A DNA stretch of 64,000 nucleotides from Natrialba chahannaoensis JCM 10990 (GTDB lineage Archaea > Halobacteriota > Halobacteria > Halobacteriales > Natrialbaceae). The translations under genes and the position numbers were made by a program. The notes under the pieces are model-generated. The model did no database searches, had not been told where the DNA came from, and worked only from the letters and a program-made list of their open reading frames with translations. Below are positions 1 through 8,079 of this stretch, piece after piece. The DNA lies in NCBI RefSeq assembly GCF_000337135.1, contig NZ_AOIN01000096.1:68098-132097 (forward strand), in the 5' to 3' direction. Numbering within the stretch: position 1 is the stretch's first letter; the number at the start of each line of letters is the position of its first letter.

Positions 1-2
1 GC

Positions 3-836
3 CGGCTCGCGGCGGCCGCGTGGGTCGTCTTCGGCGTCTTCTGGCTCACGATGTTCCCGTACTACTACTACGAAATGCAGAGTCCGTTGCAGACGATCCT
101 GACGGTCGTTGCCCTCCCGCTGTGCACCTACGTCGCCTACCTGCTCTACACCGGCCGGCAGTCGCTCCTCTTACTCTCGAAAGCCGTCGCCCTTATGGGA
201 GTGATCTACCTGCCCGTCGAGACGATTCCGGTCGTTCGCACGTGGCTGATCGAGACAACGGCAGCCCAGACCCATTACGGCATGGAACTGCTCGGCCACA
301 GTCCGGGCATCAACGAGGGCGCGAACGGCTACCAGAGTCGATTCAACTTCGATCCAGACGAGACGGTGACCGGCCGAACGACGTACATCATCCTCGCCTG
401 TACCGGAATCGGTAGCATGGCGATCTTCGGCGGCCTGATCGCCTCGGTCAAAGCCCCGCTCAAGCGGAAGGTCCCAGCGTTCGCGATGGCGATCGGCGTC
501 ATCTGGTTCCTCAACCTCCTCCGGAACGTCTTCATCGGCCTGGCCTCGCCGTGGGGCTGGTTCCAGCAGGACTGGCTCGTCTCGTTGATGACGACCTACA
601 TGGGCGCAGAGGCAAACCGGGTCTCGTTCCTCGTCGCGCACAACTACATCGCTCAGTCGCTGTCGGTCGTCGCGCTCATCGGGATCACCTACCTCGTCGT
701 CAAACTCGTTCCCGAGATCCTCGCACCGCTGGAGGACGTCCTCTTCGTCCTGACGGGCAACGAGTACGATCTCTTCGAGGCGCTCGACGTTGAGGAGTAT
801 CGGCCGGCGAACGCCCCAAGTGCGCTCGACCAGTAA
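3..836 (+). CDS. artA: Archaeosortase A, 5'-truncated by window edge
   Basis: Membrane transpeptidase-like enzyme that, in haloarchaea, processes PGF-CTERM surface proteins such as the S-layer glycoprotein and attaches them to lipid. The frame is open to the window edge (hydrophobic residues precede the first visible Met at 51), so the start lies outside and 277 residues are visible. Several membrane helices are evident. The exosortase/archaeosortase triad is complete: Cys in LACTGIG (codon at 399-401), Arg in NLLRNVF (near 522) and His in VAHNYIA (near 639). The stop is followed by a metallophosphoesterase on the same strand. I found no PGF-CTERM substrate gene in the window, as expected for an enzyme serving scattered substrates. 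The family call rests on the triad and its spacing. Confidence 0.93.
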   Translation, partial: RLAAAAWVVFGVFWLTMFPYYYYEMQSPLQTILTVVALPLCTYVAYLLYTGRQSLLLLSKAVALMGVIYLPVETIPVVRTWLIETTAAQTHYGMELLGHSPGINEGANGYQSRFNFDPDETVTGRTTYIILACTGIGSMAIFGGLIASVKAPLKRKVPAFAMAIGVIWFLNLLRNVFIGLASPWGWFQQDWLVSLMTTYMGAEANRVSFLVAHNYIAQSLSVVALIGITYLVVKLVPEILAPLEDVLFVLTGNEYDLFEALDVEEYRPANAPSALDQ

Positions 837-1011
837 GGCCAGTAAACACGGCGAGATCAGCAAGGTCGACGAGACCAACGAGACCAACGAAACAAAGAAG
901 CTACTGACCCGATCACCACCCAGCAACCTACGTACTCTAAGTACCTCAGCAACCCCAGCACCACCCAGCACTCCAGCACCTCAGCAACACTCGTTCACGC
1001 CGACACCGATC

Positions 1012-1782
1012 GTGACATCCCCACCTGCTCCCGGCAGCGAACCCCCATTCTCCGTTCGCTCACGCGCCGCCTTCGTTCCCGCCGCCGAGACCCTCGTCAT
1101 CGCCGACCTCCACCTCGGTCGCGGCCGTTCGTCCGCCATCGACGCGCCCATTGACGCTGCCGAAAGCATTCGCTCACGGCTCACCGCACTCCTCGAACAC
1201 ACCGGCGCAACGACCGTCGTCGTCGCTGGCGACCTCCTGCACGCGTTCGACTACGTCCCCCAGGGCGTCACCGAGTCACTGGCGGTACTCGAGTCCACCG
1301 TCGAGTCGGCGGGTGCAGCACTGGCCGTAACGCCGGGAAATCACGACTCGATGCTGCCGTCGGTGTTCGAGGGAGAGGCACAGCCAGTGTGGGAATTCGA
1401 ACACGAAGACGAAGACGAACACGAACACAAACACAAACACGAACACGAGACCACCGCAATTGCCGTCTGCCACGGACACGAGGAACCGGACCGTGAGGCC
1501 GACCTGTACGTCGTCGGCCACGATCATCCGGCGCTGTCGATCGAGGGTCGAAAGAGGCCGTGCTTTTTGTTTGGACCAGCGGCCTACGATGGGTCGGACG
1601 TGCTGATGCTGCCGGCGTTTACCGAACTTGCGGGTGGGGCGACGGTGAACGGGATGCGCGCCCGTGACTTTCAGTCGCCGCTCGTGACGGATGCGGACGC
1701 CTTCCACCCGATCGTCTGGGACGACGGCGCTGGGGAGTCGCTGTGGTTTCCGCCGCTCGGGGAGTGTCGGCGGCTGTTGTAG
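1012..1782 (+). CDS. Calcineurin-like metallophosphoesterase (SbcD-related archaeal type)
   Basis: Predicted two-metal phosphoesterase of the archaeal family distantly related to the SbcD/Mre11 nuclease subunit; the true substrate is unknown. Metal motifs appear in order: ADLHLGR, GDLLHAFD, TPGNHD, CHGHE and GHDHP. The end, WFPPLGECRRLL, looks like a normal family terminus. I chose the GTG at 1012 because it leaves about 20 residues before the conserved core. The frame is open back to a TTG at 790 and a GTG at 820 (overlapping artA), but that extension is Ser/Thr/Pro-rich low complexity. An odd feature is a His/Glu/Lys tract (EHEDEDEHEHKHKHEHE, DNA about 1399-1449) between GNHD and CHGH, built from repeated gaacac-like hexamers. 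Confidence 0.85.
   Translation: MTSPPAPGSEPPFSVRSRAAFVPAAETLVIADLHLGRGRSSAIDAPIDAAESIRSRLTALLEHTGATTVVVAGDLLHAFDYVPQGVTESLAVLESTVESAGAALAVTPGNHDSMLPSVFEGEAQPVWEFEHEDEDEHEHKHKHEHETTAIAVCHGHEEPDREADLYVVGHDHPALSIEGRKRPCFLFGPAAYDGSDVLMLPAFTELAGGATVNGMRARDFQSPLVTDADAFHPIVWDDGAGESLWFPPLGECRRLL
1399..1449 (+). repeat. Hexanucleotide-based His/Glu tract inside the phosphoesterase gene
   Basis: Degenerate tandem copies of gaacac/gaagac/aaacac encode alternating His with Glu, Asp and Lys. The tract lies between the GNHD and CHGH catalytic motifs, in a surface loop of the calcineurin-like fold. Replication slippage is the likely origin. Metal binding by the histidines is only a possibility. Confidence 0.8.
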
Positions 1783-1829
1783 CACCGTAAGTGTCGACGG
1801 CTACTGTTGCCTTCGTGAGATACTGTCGC

Positions 1830-2585
1830 CTACGCGAACGGCACCGCGCTGAGAAACAGCACGGCATTGAACGCGCCGTGGACCAGCGCCGGGACGACGA
1901 GCGTTCCCGTCCGTTCGTAGACCACGCCGAAGATCGCCCCCATCACGGAGTAGTAAACGGTCATGTGGGCAACGACCGCAGCGGGAGCCTCGAGCAGGAG
2001 AATCGGATAGAAGTGAAAGAACGCGAAGACGCAACTCGCGAGGCCGATGGCCGCGACCGGTCCGAATACCGCACGAAGTCGCCCCTGAATCACACCCCGA
2101 AAGAGGAACTCCTCGACGGGACCGACGACGAGCAATGAGAGCACCGCACCGAGGACCAACGCCGACACCGACGAGCCACCGTACCCCGAATATGCCGTGA
2201 AATCGGGCCACAACTCGAGAGCGGGCACCACTACATCGGTACTGGCAAACGAGAGCGCCACGGCGATCAGTCCGGCCACGAGACCGCCACCGGCCAGAGC
2301 CAATTCGTCTCGAGTCGGCCACCGAACCGGTACCGTCATTCCCGGTCGGTACCACAGGTAGCCGACGCCGACAACGAGAAACGACAACTGGATTGCAAGC
2401 AGATTTCGTGCAAGGGCCAGGCTCTCGTTGCCGAAGTCGCCCATCCGCACAGTGAGGACGCTGGCTGCGGTGTTGGCGAGCACTGCTGCAAGACTGAGCG
2501 CCGCGACGACGGCCAGTGCTCGAGTGCGCCCGGAGCGGTCAGTTGGAGTGTCGGTACCACCACGTTGTTGGGCTGTCTCAGCCAT
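1830..2585 (-). CDS. CPBP-family intramembrane metalloprotease (type II CAAX-like)
   Basis: About 251 residues, mostly membrane helices. The Abi/CPBP signature is present: GPVEEFLFRG (paired Glu and Arg), then FHFYP in the next helix, and a late HGAFN helix; these Glu and His residues form the metal site in the Rce1 family. Members either cleave prenylated proteins or act in immunity and peptide processing; the substrate here is unknown. The frame is open to 2717, but the ATG at 2585 (MAETAQQ) removes an atypical leader running into the divergent promoter. It is divergent from the HTH/zinc-ribbon regulator starting near 2692, a natural candidate to control it. Confidence 0.88.
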   Translation of the reverse strand: MAETAQQRGGTDTPTDRSGRTRALAVVAALSLAAVLANTAASVLTVRMGDFGNESLALARNLLAIQLSFLVVGVGYLWYRPGMTVPVRWPTRDELALAGGGLVAGLIAVALSFASTDVVVPALELWPDFTAYSGYGGSSVSALVLGAVLSLLVVGPVEEFLFRGVIQGRLRAVFGPVAAIGLASCVFAFFHFYPILLLEAPAAVVAHMTVYYSVMGAIFGVVYERTGTLVVPALVHGAFNAVLFLSAVPFA

Positions 2586-2691
2586 ATTGAGTCGTTGGAA
2601 CCTGACGCAATAGTTGTTATCTGTATGACATTTAAGTTGGGTGGTTGACAGGTTCGCAACAGCTATTCGGACAGGAGACGATACGCGAGTC

Positions 2692-3555
2692 GTGCCTCCG
2701 GAGTATTCCGTCCCCAACGATGCGTACGCAGCCCTCGGTGACGAGACGCGACTCGAGATTCTGTTCGAACTGGCCGACCACTACGACGAGGCGTGGTCGT
2801 CCGGGTGGCTCTCCTTTACTGCACTCTGTGAGCAGGTCGGCGTCGACGACACGAGCCGATTCAGCTACCACCTCGGGAAGCTACAGGATCAGTTCGTCGT
2901 CAAGGAGCGCGAACAGTACCGGCCGACGATCGCTGCGCTCGAGGTCGTAACTGCGATCCGCGGTGGTACGTACGACGACACGACGACTCGCGAGACGACT
3001 ATTGACGCGTCTTGCCCTCACTGCGACCAGTCGCTGCTCGCCCGTCACCACGACCACATGCTGACGCTTTCCTGTTCAGATCATGGCGTTGCGATGGGCT
3101 ATCCCGTCCCGCCGATCGCTGCCGCCCACCACTCGCTCGAGACGGTGGTCAATCTCGTACTCCAGCGACACGCAGCCCACGTCGAGTCGCTTCGTCGCGG
3201 CGTCTGTCCGTACTGCTGGGGGCCAGCCACCCTCTCTCTGCCATACGAGGCGGTCCCCGAATTCATCCTTCAGTATGACACCGTCTACGCGACAGCAGCC
3301 TGTGAGGAGTGTTGGATGTCCTACCCGCTGCCAGTTCCCGAACTGCTCGTTTCACATCCAGCTGTCCGCGCGTTGTATGCCGCTCACGACCTCGAGCCGC
3401 CAGCGACCCACCTCGGTTCGAATTCGCTGGTGAACCTGAGCGATGTCGATCTACTCGAGGACGGCGGGGCCAAAGTCACAATCTCGCTCGAGGAGGCAAC
3501 GCTCGTCGTCGAGCTCCGCGACGATGGCACCCTCGAGCAGTGGCACGAATCCTGA
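2692..3555 (+). CDS. ArsR-like winged-helix regulator with zinc-ribbon C-terminus (DUF7351-like)
   Basis: Predicted cytoplasmic transcription regulator. The N-terminal winged helix is recognisable (AALGDETRLEILFELAD, then SYHLGKLQDQF). It is followed by paired-cysteine zinc-ribbon elements: CPHCDQ with a later C...H, CPYCWG, and ACEECW. A related protein lies at 46321. I chose the GTG at 2692 because a TATA-like tttaag at 2631-2636 would place transcription near 2660; the frame is open to a GTG at 2641, which remains possible. It is divergent from the CPBP protease gene. The ligand is unknown; the Cys pairs suggest bound zinc or a thiol/metal sensor. Confidence 0.82.
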   Translation: MPPEYSVPNDAYAALGDETRLEILFELADHYDEAWSSGWLSFTALCEQVGVDDTSRFSYHLGKLQDQFVVKEREQYRPTIAALEVVTAIRGGTYDDTTTRETTIDASCPHCDQSLLARHHDHMLTLSCSDHGVAMGYPVPPIAAAHHSLETVVNLVLQRHAAHVESLRRGVCPYCWGPATLSLPYEAVPEFILQYDTVYATAACEECWMSYPLPVPELLVSHPAVRALYAAHDLEPPATHLGSNSLVNLSDVDLLEDGGAKVTISLEEATLVVELRDDGTLEQWHES

Positions 3556-3687
3556 ACGATGTCCGATCTGGATCCACGCCCTGGCAACGCTCGGGCTCCA
3601 CGTGGGGACAGTCCCCCCTGATACCGAGCAGCGCGCGGGTAACCAGAAGGCTCGCCCAACCGACGGCTGAGAAGCCGTCACCACCGA

Positions 3688-5007
3688 TCACCTCGACAGG
3701 TCCTCGAGCACCGCCCGCGCCGCCTGCCGCCCGCTCTCCATCGCCCCCTGAATCGACGACCAGCGCGTGTAATCGCCGGCGAGATACACCGGCCCCTCGG
3801 GGTCGCGCACGTCCGGCAACCGCTCGTACACGCCTGGGGGCTGGGCAAACTGGGCGAATTCAATACGGTCGGTGTGTACCGGCTCGAGTTCACCGACGGC
3901 TCGCTCTGGGTACCAGGACTCGAGTGCCGCCTGCGTTCGATCCGCGAGTTCCTGGTCGCTCTCCTCGCGGTGACCGAGGTACGTCGCGCTCAGCAGCGTC
4001 TCGTCGGGCGGTGCGTACTCGGGCGCGACTTCGCTGTGGGGGGCGACGTGGACGGGGCCGTCGTCACTGACGTTCAACAGGAGTCGACGACCAGTGTCCA
4101 ACGTGGTTCGACCAGAGAGCCGATAGTACTGAGTTGTAGACGCCCGGCCCTCGGTCGGGATTGTTGACACGCCAGTGAGTGACTGGGCTGCCGGCGGATC
4201 GGCCGCTACAACGACGGCGTCGACGTCACGGTCGGTAGTCCCGCCGTCACTGTGGCTGTCGTCAAGCGAGACCGTGACGGCCCCGTCGCGCTGTCGGTGC
4301 TCGATCGCGTCCACCTCGCATCCGGTTTCGATCGTCGCACCGGCCGCTCTGGCGCGGTCTGTGAGTTGTGCCGGAATGGCACCCATCCCCGCAGCGGGAA
4401 CCGCGGTCGAACCGGATGCGAGCGCCGCGAACGTGTACTCGAAGACCCGACTCGACGTCGACAGCGAGCGATCGAGGGTAATGCCGCCGTAGAAAGGGGC
4501 TACGAACCGCTCGCGGAACCGATCCGAAAATCCGCGGTCGCGAAGGAACTGGTCAATCGTACTGTCGTCGTCTCGGTCGGCTGCGAACACCGCGTCGGGA
4601 TCGCGTTCGCGGCCGCGGAGCTCTCGCCACAGCGAGAGCACACGGCGCTTGTCGCCGACCGTGATGTCGGGATTGAACAGCGTGCTGAGGGCCGCGCGCG
4701 GCTCTCGGAGCGGATCCGACAGTGTCGACCGGTGACCAGGCCGAGCGATCGTCGCTCCCGGCGCGAACGCTCGCAGGTCGAGCGCCTCGAGATCGAGTTC
4801 ACGCTGCACCGCAGGATAGGCGGTAAACAGCACCTGAAAGCCACGGTCGAAGCGAAAGCCGTCGCGCTCGATCGTCTGGACCCGGCCACCGACCGTGTCG
4901 CGTCGTTCGAGCAGCGAAACGGTGACGCCACCACCCGCAAGATGGCGGGCAGCGACGAGTCCGGCAAGTCCGCCGCCGACGACGAGTACCCGAGGAGTCG
5001 ACTGCAT
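3688..5007 (-). CDS. FAD-dependent oxidoreductase, phytoene-desaturase/amine-oxidase type
   Basis: 439-residue flavoprotein. The N-terminus carries the dinucleotide-binding fingerprint VLVVGGGLAGLVAARHLA followed by LLERRDTVGGRV, typical of the NAD(P)-binding_8/amino-oxidase superfamily that includes carotenoid desaturases and protoporphyrinogen oxidase. The C-terminus has the FAD-closing motif VYLAGDYTRWSSIQGAMESG. The length fits the family. It stands alone between a zinc-ribbon regulator (3') and a small membrane gene (5'), so context does not name a substrate. Carotenoid or isoprenoid oxidation is plausible but unproven. The ATG at 5007 is supported by the Rossmann motif beginning six residues later. 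Confidence 0.88.
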   Translation of the reverse strand: MQSTPRVLVVGGGLAGLVAARHLAGGGVTVSLLERRDTVGGRVQTIERDGFRFDRGFQVLFTAYPAVQRELDLEALDLRAFAPGATIARPGHRSTLSDPLREPRAALSTLFNPDITVGDKRRVLSLWRELRGRERDPDAVFAADRDDDSTIDQFLRDRGFSDRFRERFVAPFYGGITLDRSLSTSSRVFEYTFAALASGSTAVPAAGMGAIPAQLTDRARAAGATIETGCEVDAIEHRQRDGAVTVSLDDSHSDGGTTDRDVDAVVVAADPPAAQSLTGVSTIPTEGRASTTQYYRLSGRTTLDTGRRLLLNVSDDGPVHVAPHSEVAPEYAPPDETLLSATYLGHREESDQELADRTQAALESWYPERAVGELEPVHTDRIEFAQFAQPPGVYERLPDVRDPEGPVYLAGDYTRWSSIQGAMESGRQAARAVLEDLSR

Positions 5008-5117
5008 CTGTCTACCTCATCATTGGACGGCCAGGGAATAAACGCTCGACCTAACGGGGGTCTCGAGTAGCGCGTCTACAGGTCTTCTCACAGATACGTG
5101 AACGTCCACAGGTCCCC

Positions 5118-5252
5118 TCACAGATCCGTGAAAATTCGAAGGAGAATCCCAAGAACGAGCGCGATTGGTCCCAGTGTGACGCCGATCGGCGGCACTGGCG
5201 CAACGAGGAGTACGATGCCGGCGAGGATCAGTATCGTCGACAGTCTGACCAT
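5118..5252 (-). CDS. 44-residue hydrophobic membrane protein
   Basis: A short gene read on the minus strand: ATG at 5252-5250, stop TGA at 5120-5118, 44 residues. Starting MVRLSTILILAG, it forms two hydrophobic stretches separated by a Pro-rich turn (LLVAPVPPIG) and ends with LLRIFTDL. Nearly every codon ends in G or C except a few, matching local usage, and the 5' end abuts the upstream region of the divergent thioesterase. Tiny two-helix proteins of this style are common in haloarchaea. Function unknown. It could be a chance frame, but the uniform hydrophobicity and clean start and stop argue for a real gene. Confidence 0.6.
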   Translation of the reverse strand: MVRLSTILILAGIVLLVAPVPPIGVTLGPIALVLGILLRIFTDL

Positions 5253-5363
5253 ATGAATTCCTCATCGTCCGGACGGGTAGCACTACGGCCGGCATTCCCA
5301 GCCACTGCCGTCCCGTCTGCCGGAGCCAGTACGCCTTTGGCGCTCCCGAGTGCGCAGTCTGGT

Positions 5364-5945
5364 ATGAGTGACCAATCCACACCGAACGAAAGTGACCAAT
5401 CCACACCGAACGGGACCTTCCAACCCGTCTTCGAAAACCGCGTTCGCTTCGCCGAAACCGACCTCCAGGGCATCGTCTTCTACGGCGAGTACTTCACCTT
5501 CCAGGACGAGGCCATCTCTGCGTACCTCCGGGACCTCGAGTACGGCTACGAAGAGATGGTCGACGACGGCTGGCAGATCCACGTCGTCAACGCAGAACTC
5601 AATTATCGTGACGGCGCGCAGTTCGGCGACCGACTGGTGAACGAGGCCCGCGTCGTCGAACTGGGCAACTCGAGTGTCACCTTCGAGTACCGCGTACGAC
5701 GGGTAGGGCGAGACGAGGGCAGGCGTGAGCATGCGGCACTCGAGTCGGGCGACGCTGTGAGTGGTGACGCAGTGGCAAGAGGTGATACTGCGGAGGATGC
5801 AGGCGACGAGGCGGACGGAGTGGACGAGCCAATTCTCGCAGAGGGAATGGTCACGCACGTCGGCGTCGATCTCGAAACGGAGGAGCCGATCCGGATCCCG
5901 GATGCGTTCCGGGACGCCGTCGCTGCGTTTCAGGATGGAATTTGA
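5364..5945 (+). CDS. Hotdog-fold acyl-CoA thioesterase (4HBT/YbgC-like)
   Basis: About 193 residues. The hotdog signature is clear: RVRFAETDLQGIVFYGEYFT, with the active-site Asp in ETDLQG and the YbgC-type YGEYF element. It predicts hydrolysis of acyl-CoA thioesters in the cytoplasm. I chose the ATG at 5364 (MSDQST); an in-frame start at 5253 would add a low-complexity leader. Directly after the start a 21-base segment (agtgaccaatccacaccgaac) is tandemly duplicated, giving SDQSTPNE/SDQSTPNG. An acidic insertion (about residues 115-150) interrupts the last strands. It is divergent from the 44-residue membrane gene. Confidence 0.85.
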   Translation: MSDQSTPNESDQSTPNGTFQPVFENRVRFAETDLQGIVFYGEYFTFQDEAISAYLRDLEYGYEEMVDDGWQIHVVNAELNYRDGAQFGDRLVNEARVVELGNSSVTFEYRVRRVGRDEGRREHAALESGDAVSGDAVARGDTAEDAGDEADGVDEPILAEGMVTHVGVDLETEEPIRIPDAFRDAVAAFQDGI

Positions 5946-6107
5946 GGACAGCGGCGTTCGACTCCCGGGTCGAGTGCTGAGTGTGCTCATACTCATACTA
6001 CCGGATAGGAGTCAGTACGAAATACGAAGCCGGTCGCGTGCGTGCGGCCGTTCCGGCGTGGAGCGGTCGCAAATTCGCGACCGGTTACATAGTTCTGTCC
6101 GGCAGTA

Positions 6108-7130
6108 TCAGTCGTCGGCCGTCACCACGTGATCGATCTCGACATCGTCTGCATCGTCGATGAGTCGATACTCGCCGTCGTCGAACTCGACGACGCCTTC
6201 GTGGCGCAGGTGATCCAGATGGGCGTAGGCCTCGCCAGGCCCGTGGACGATGTGGATCCCTTCGAGGTCACCGAACAGGTGGGCGCTGACGGTCCAGGCG
6301 TCCGCCGGGCCGTGCTCGGCGAGCACGTCGAGGACGTTCTCGGTTCGCTCACGGTGGTGCTCGGCGATAGTCAGCGCGCGATCGGTTGGCTCCTCGATCG
6401 GATCACGGTGACCGGGCCAGACGCGGTCGTAGTCGCGGTCGGCGAGTCGGCGAAGCGCCGTGAGGTACTGCTGGAGTGGCCGTTCGACGCGAACGTCCGC
6501 ACCGCCCACGTTCGGGGTGTACACCGGCAGGATGGCGTCGCCGACGAACGCCTCGGCACCGTCGTCGACGGCGTCCGCATGGGCTGTCTCGGGCCCATCC
6601 CGGATTTCGTAGCAACAGAGGCCTGCTGCGTGGCCCGGCGTGTGGATCACCTCGAGTGTTCGGCCGCCGACCTCGAGTACGTCGCCGTCTTCGATCGTCG
6701 TCACGTCTGCAGGTTCGCCCTCGATTTCGGACGAGGCGTCGAGGAAGGTGAGCAGTTCGTCCTGCGACGCTGCGGGGACGCCCCACTCGTCGAGGTACGC
6801 ACGTCGGCGCTCGTCGAGGTCCGCGAGCGCGTCGGGCTCCTGTTCGACCATCGGGGCGTCGGCCTCGTGGACGTAGACCGTCGCGCCGCTTTCGGCCTGA
6901 ATTTCGCCGGCGAGTCCGGCGTGGTCGACGTGGAAGTGCGTGAGCACGATGTCGTCGACGTCACTGAAGTCGTAGCCGCGTTCGGCGAGGCCGTCCGCGA
7001 AGTCTGCGCGGATGTCGGGGGTCGCGATCCCGGTGTCGACGAGCGCGAGCGCGTCGCTGTCGGGGTCTGCGAGCACGTAGGCGTTGTTGTGTCCTTCGAA
7101 CTCGTCGTTACCCAGCGAAATGCGATCCAT
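6108..7130 (-). CDS. MBL-fold metallo-hydrolase
   Basis: 340-residue metallo-beta-lactamase-fold enzyme. The metal-binding motif THFHVDHAGL appears near residue 65, followed by a later HTPGHAAG and GDAILP and the final VWPGHRDPI, giving the standard binuclear zinc ligands. The N-terminus (DRISLGNDEFEGHNNAYVL) and the C-terminal helical region with VSAHLFGDLEG match the glyoxalase-II-like subgroup of generic hydrolases, with a winged-helix-like tail. The substrate is unknown. It is divergent from the O-methyltransferase at 7268. The start at 7130 gives a normal N-terminus. Confidence 0.88.
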   Translation of the reverse strand: MDRISLGNDEFEGHNNAYVLADPDSDALALVDTGIATPDIRADFADGLAERGYDFSDVDDIVLTHFHVDHAGLAGEIQAESGATVYVHEADAPMVEQEPDALADLDERRRAYLDEWGVPAASQDELLTFLDASSEIEGEPADVTTIEDGDVLEVGGRTLEVIHTPGHAAGLCCYEIRDGPETAHADAVDDGAEAFVGDAILPVYTPNVGGADVRVERPLQQYLTALRRLADRDYDRVWPGHRDPIEEPTDRALTIAEHHRERTENVLDVLAEHGPADAWTVSAHLFGDLEGIHIVHGPGEAYAHLDHLRHEGVVEFDDGEYRLIDDADDVEIDHVVTADD

Positions 7131-7267
7131 ATCGGGACACCACTCACCGACCAGCTATAATGTGTCGGTCGCGGACTGTGGTTTGGCTCGCCCCCAGCCG
7201 GAACCGCCCACCAGGTTTCGACTGCTCCACCAGAACCTATACGAAACTACTGTCTAACGTACACAGT

Positions 7268-7975
7268 ATGCCGGACATCCTGACCGACGTCACTGCCAAG
7301 TATCTCACATCGATGGAGCCGTCCGCTGACACGCTCGTCGAGGAGATGGAATCCCACGCCGCCGCCGACAATATACCCATCGCCAGCCGCTCGGTCGCGG
7401 GCTTGCAGGCGATTCTCGCTCGCGGAACTGACGCCGACCGCGCACTCGAGTTCGGCACTGCGATCGGTTATTCAACGCTCCACGTCGCACGCACCGGCAC
7501 CGATGTCGTTACCACCGAAATCGACAGCGACCGAATTGACGCTGCCGTCGACTATCTCGAACGCGACGGCATCGATGTTACAGTGACCGACGATCCAACA
7601 ACCATTGACACCGAGCCAACCGGCGACGGAGCCGTCTTTATCGTCGAAGGGGCTGCTCTGGAGACGCTTCCCCAAATCGACGGGTCGTTCGACCTTGTCT
7701 TCCTCGACGCCATCAAGTCGGAGTACGACGAGTATCTGTCCGGCTCGCTGCCACTCCTGCGAACGGGTGGGCTCGTCGTTGCTGATAACCTCCTGCGCGG
7801 CGGTCGGGTCGCGGCCGCAGAAACAGAGACAACTCCCGCCCCATCCGACTCGGAGTACGGCTCGTCGGTCACCGCGATTCAGGCGTTCAACGAGACGTTC
7901 GTCGATCACGACGATCTCGCGGCCATCATTAGCCCACAGGGCGATGGCACCGGCATCGCCGTCAAAACGTCGTAA
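7268..7975 (+). CDS. SAM-dependent O-methyltransferase (family 3)
   Basis: About 235 residues. The family-3 pattern is present: an N-terminal helical segment (MPDILTDVTAKYL), the SAM loop ALEFGTAIGYSTLHVA, an acidic ligand in VVTTEIDSDR, and FDLVFLDAIKSEYDEYL followed by GGLVVADNLLRGGRV, where Asp and Asn ligate the divalent metal in catechol O-methyltransferase relatives. The ATG at 7268 is preferred; the frame is open to 7160, but that leader is not family-like. Substrate unknown. It converges on gatB. Confidence 0.9.
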   Translation: MPDILTDVTAKYLTSMEPSADTLVEEMESHAAADNIPIASRSVAGLQAILARGTDADRALEFGTAIGYSTLHVARTGTDVVTTEIDSDRIDAAVDYLERDGIDVTVTDDPTTIDTEPTGDGAVFIVEGAALETLPQIDGSFDLVFLDAIKSEYDEYLSGSLPLLRTGGLVVADNLLRGGRVAAAETETTPAPSDSEYGSSVTAIQAFNETFVDHDDLAAIISPQGDGTGIAVKTS

Positions 7976-8079
7976 CGGGATTCATCGTTGTCGTCGCCGA
8001 CGGTTGTGGTTGTGTCGCGGACACGGTCGCGCACACACTCTCATCACTCGCGCCCTCCTCGACCCCGACCGTCACTCCG

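Noticed and set aside
790..1011. An extended N-terminus of the phosphoesterase starting at TTG 790 or GTG 820.
   Set aside because: The added 74 residues are Ser/Thr/Pro low complexity, overlap artA, and the conserved core begins after 1012.
6129..7160. A long open frame (343 codons) antisense to the MBL hydrolase.
   Set aside because: Arises from codon bias on the opposite strand; no family motifs, while the sense strand has HFHVDH and GH motifs.
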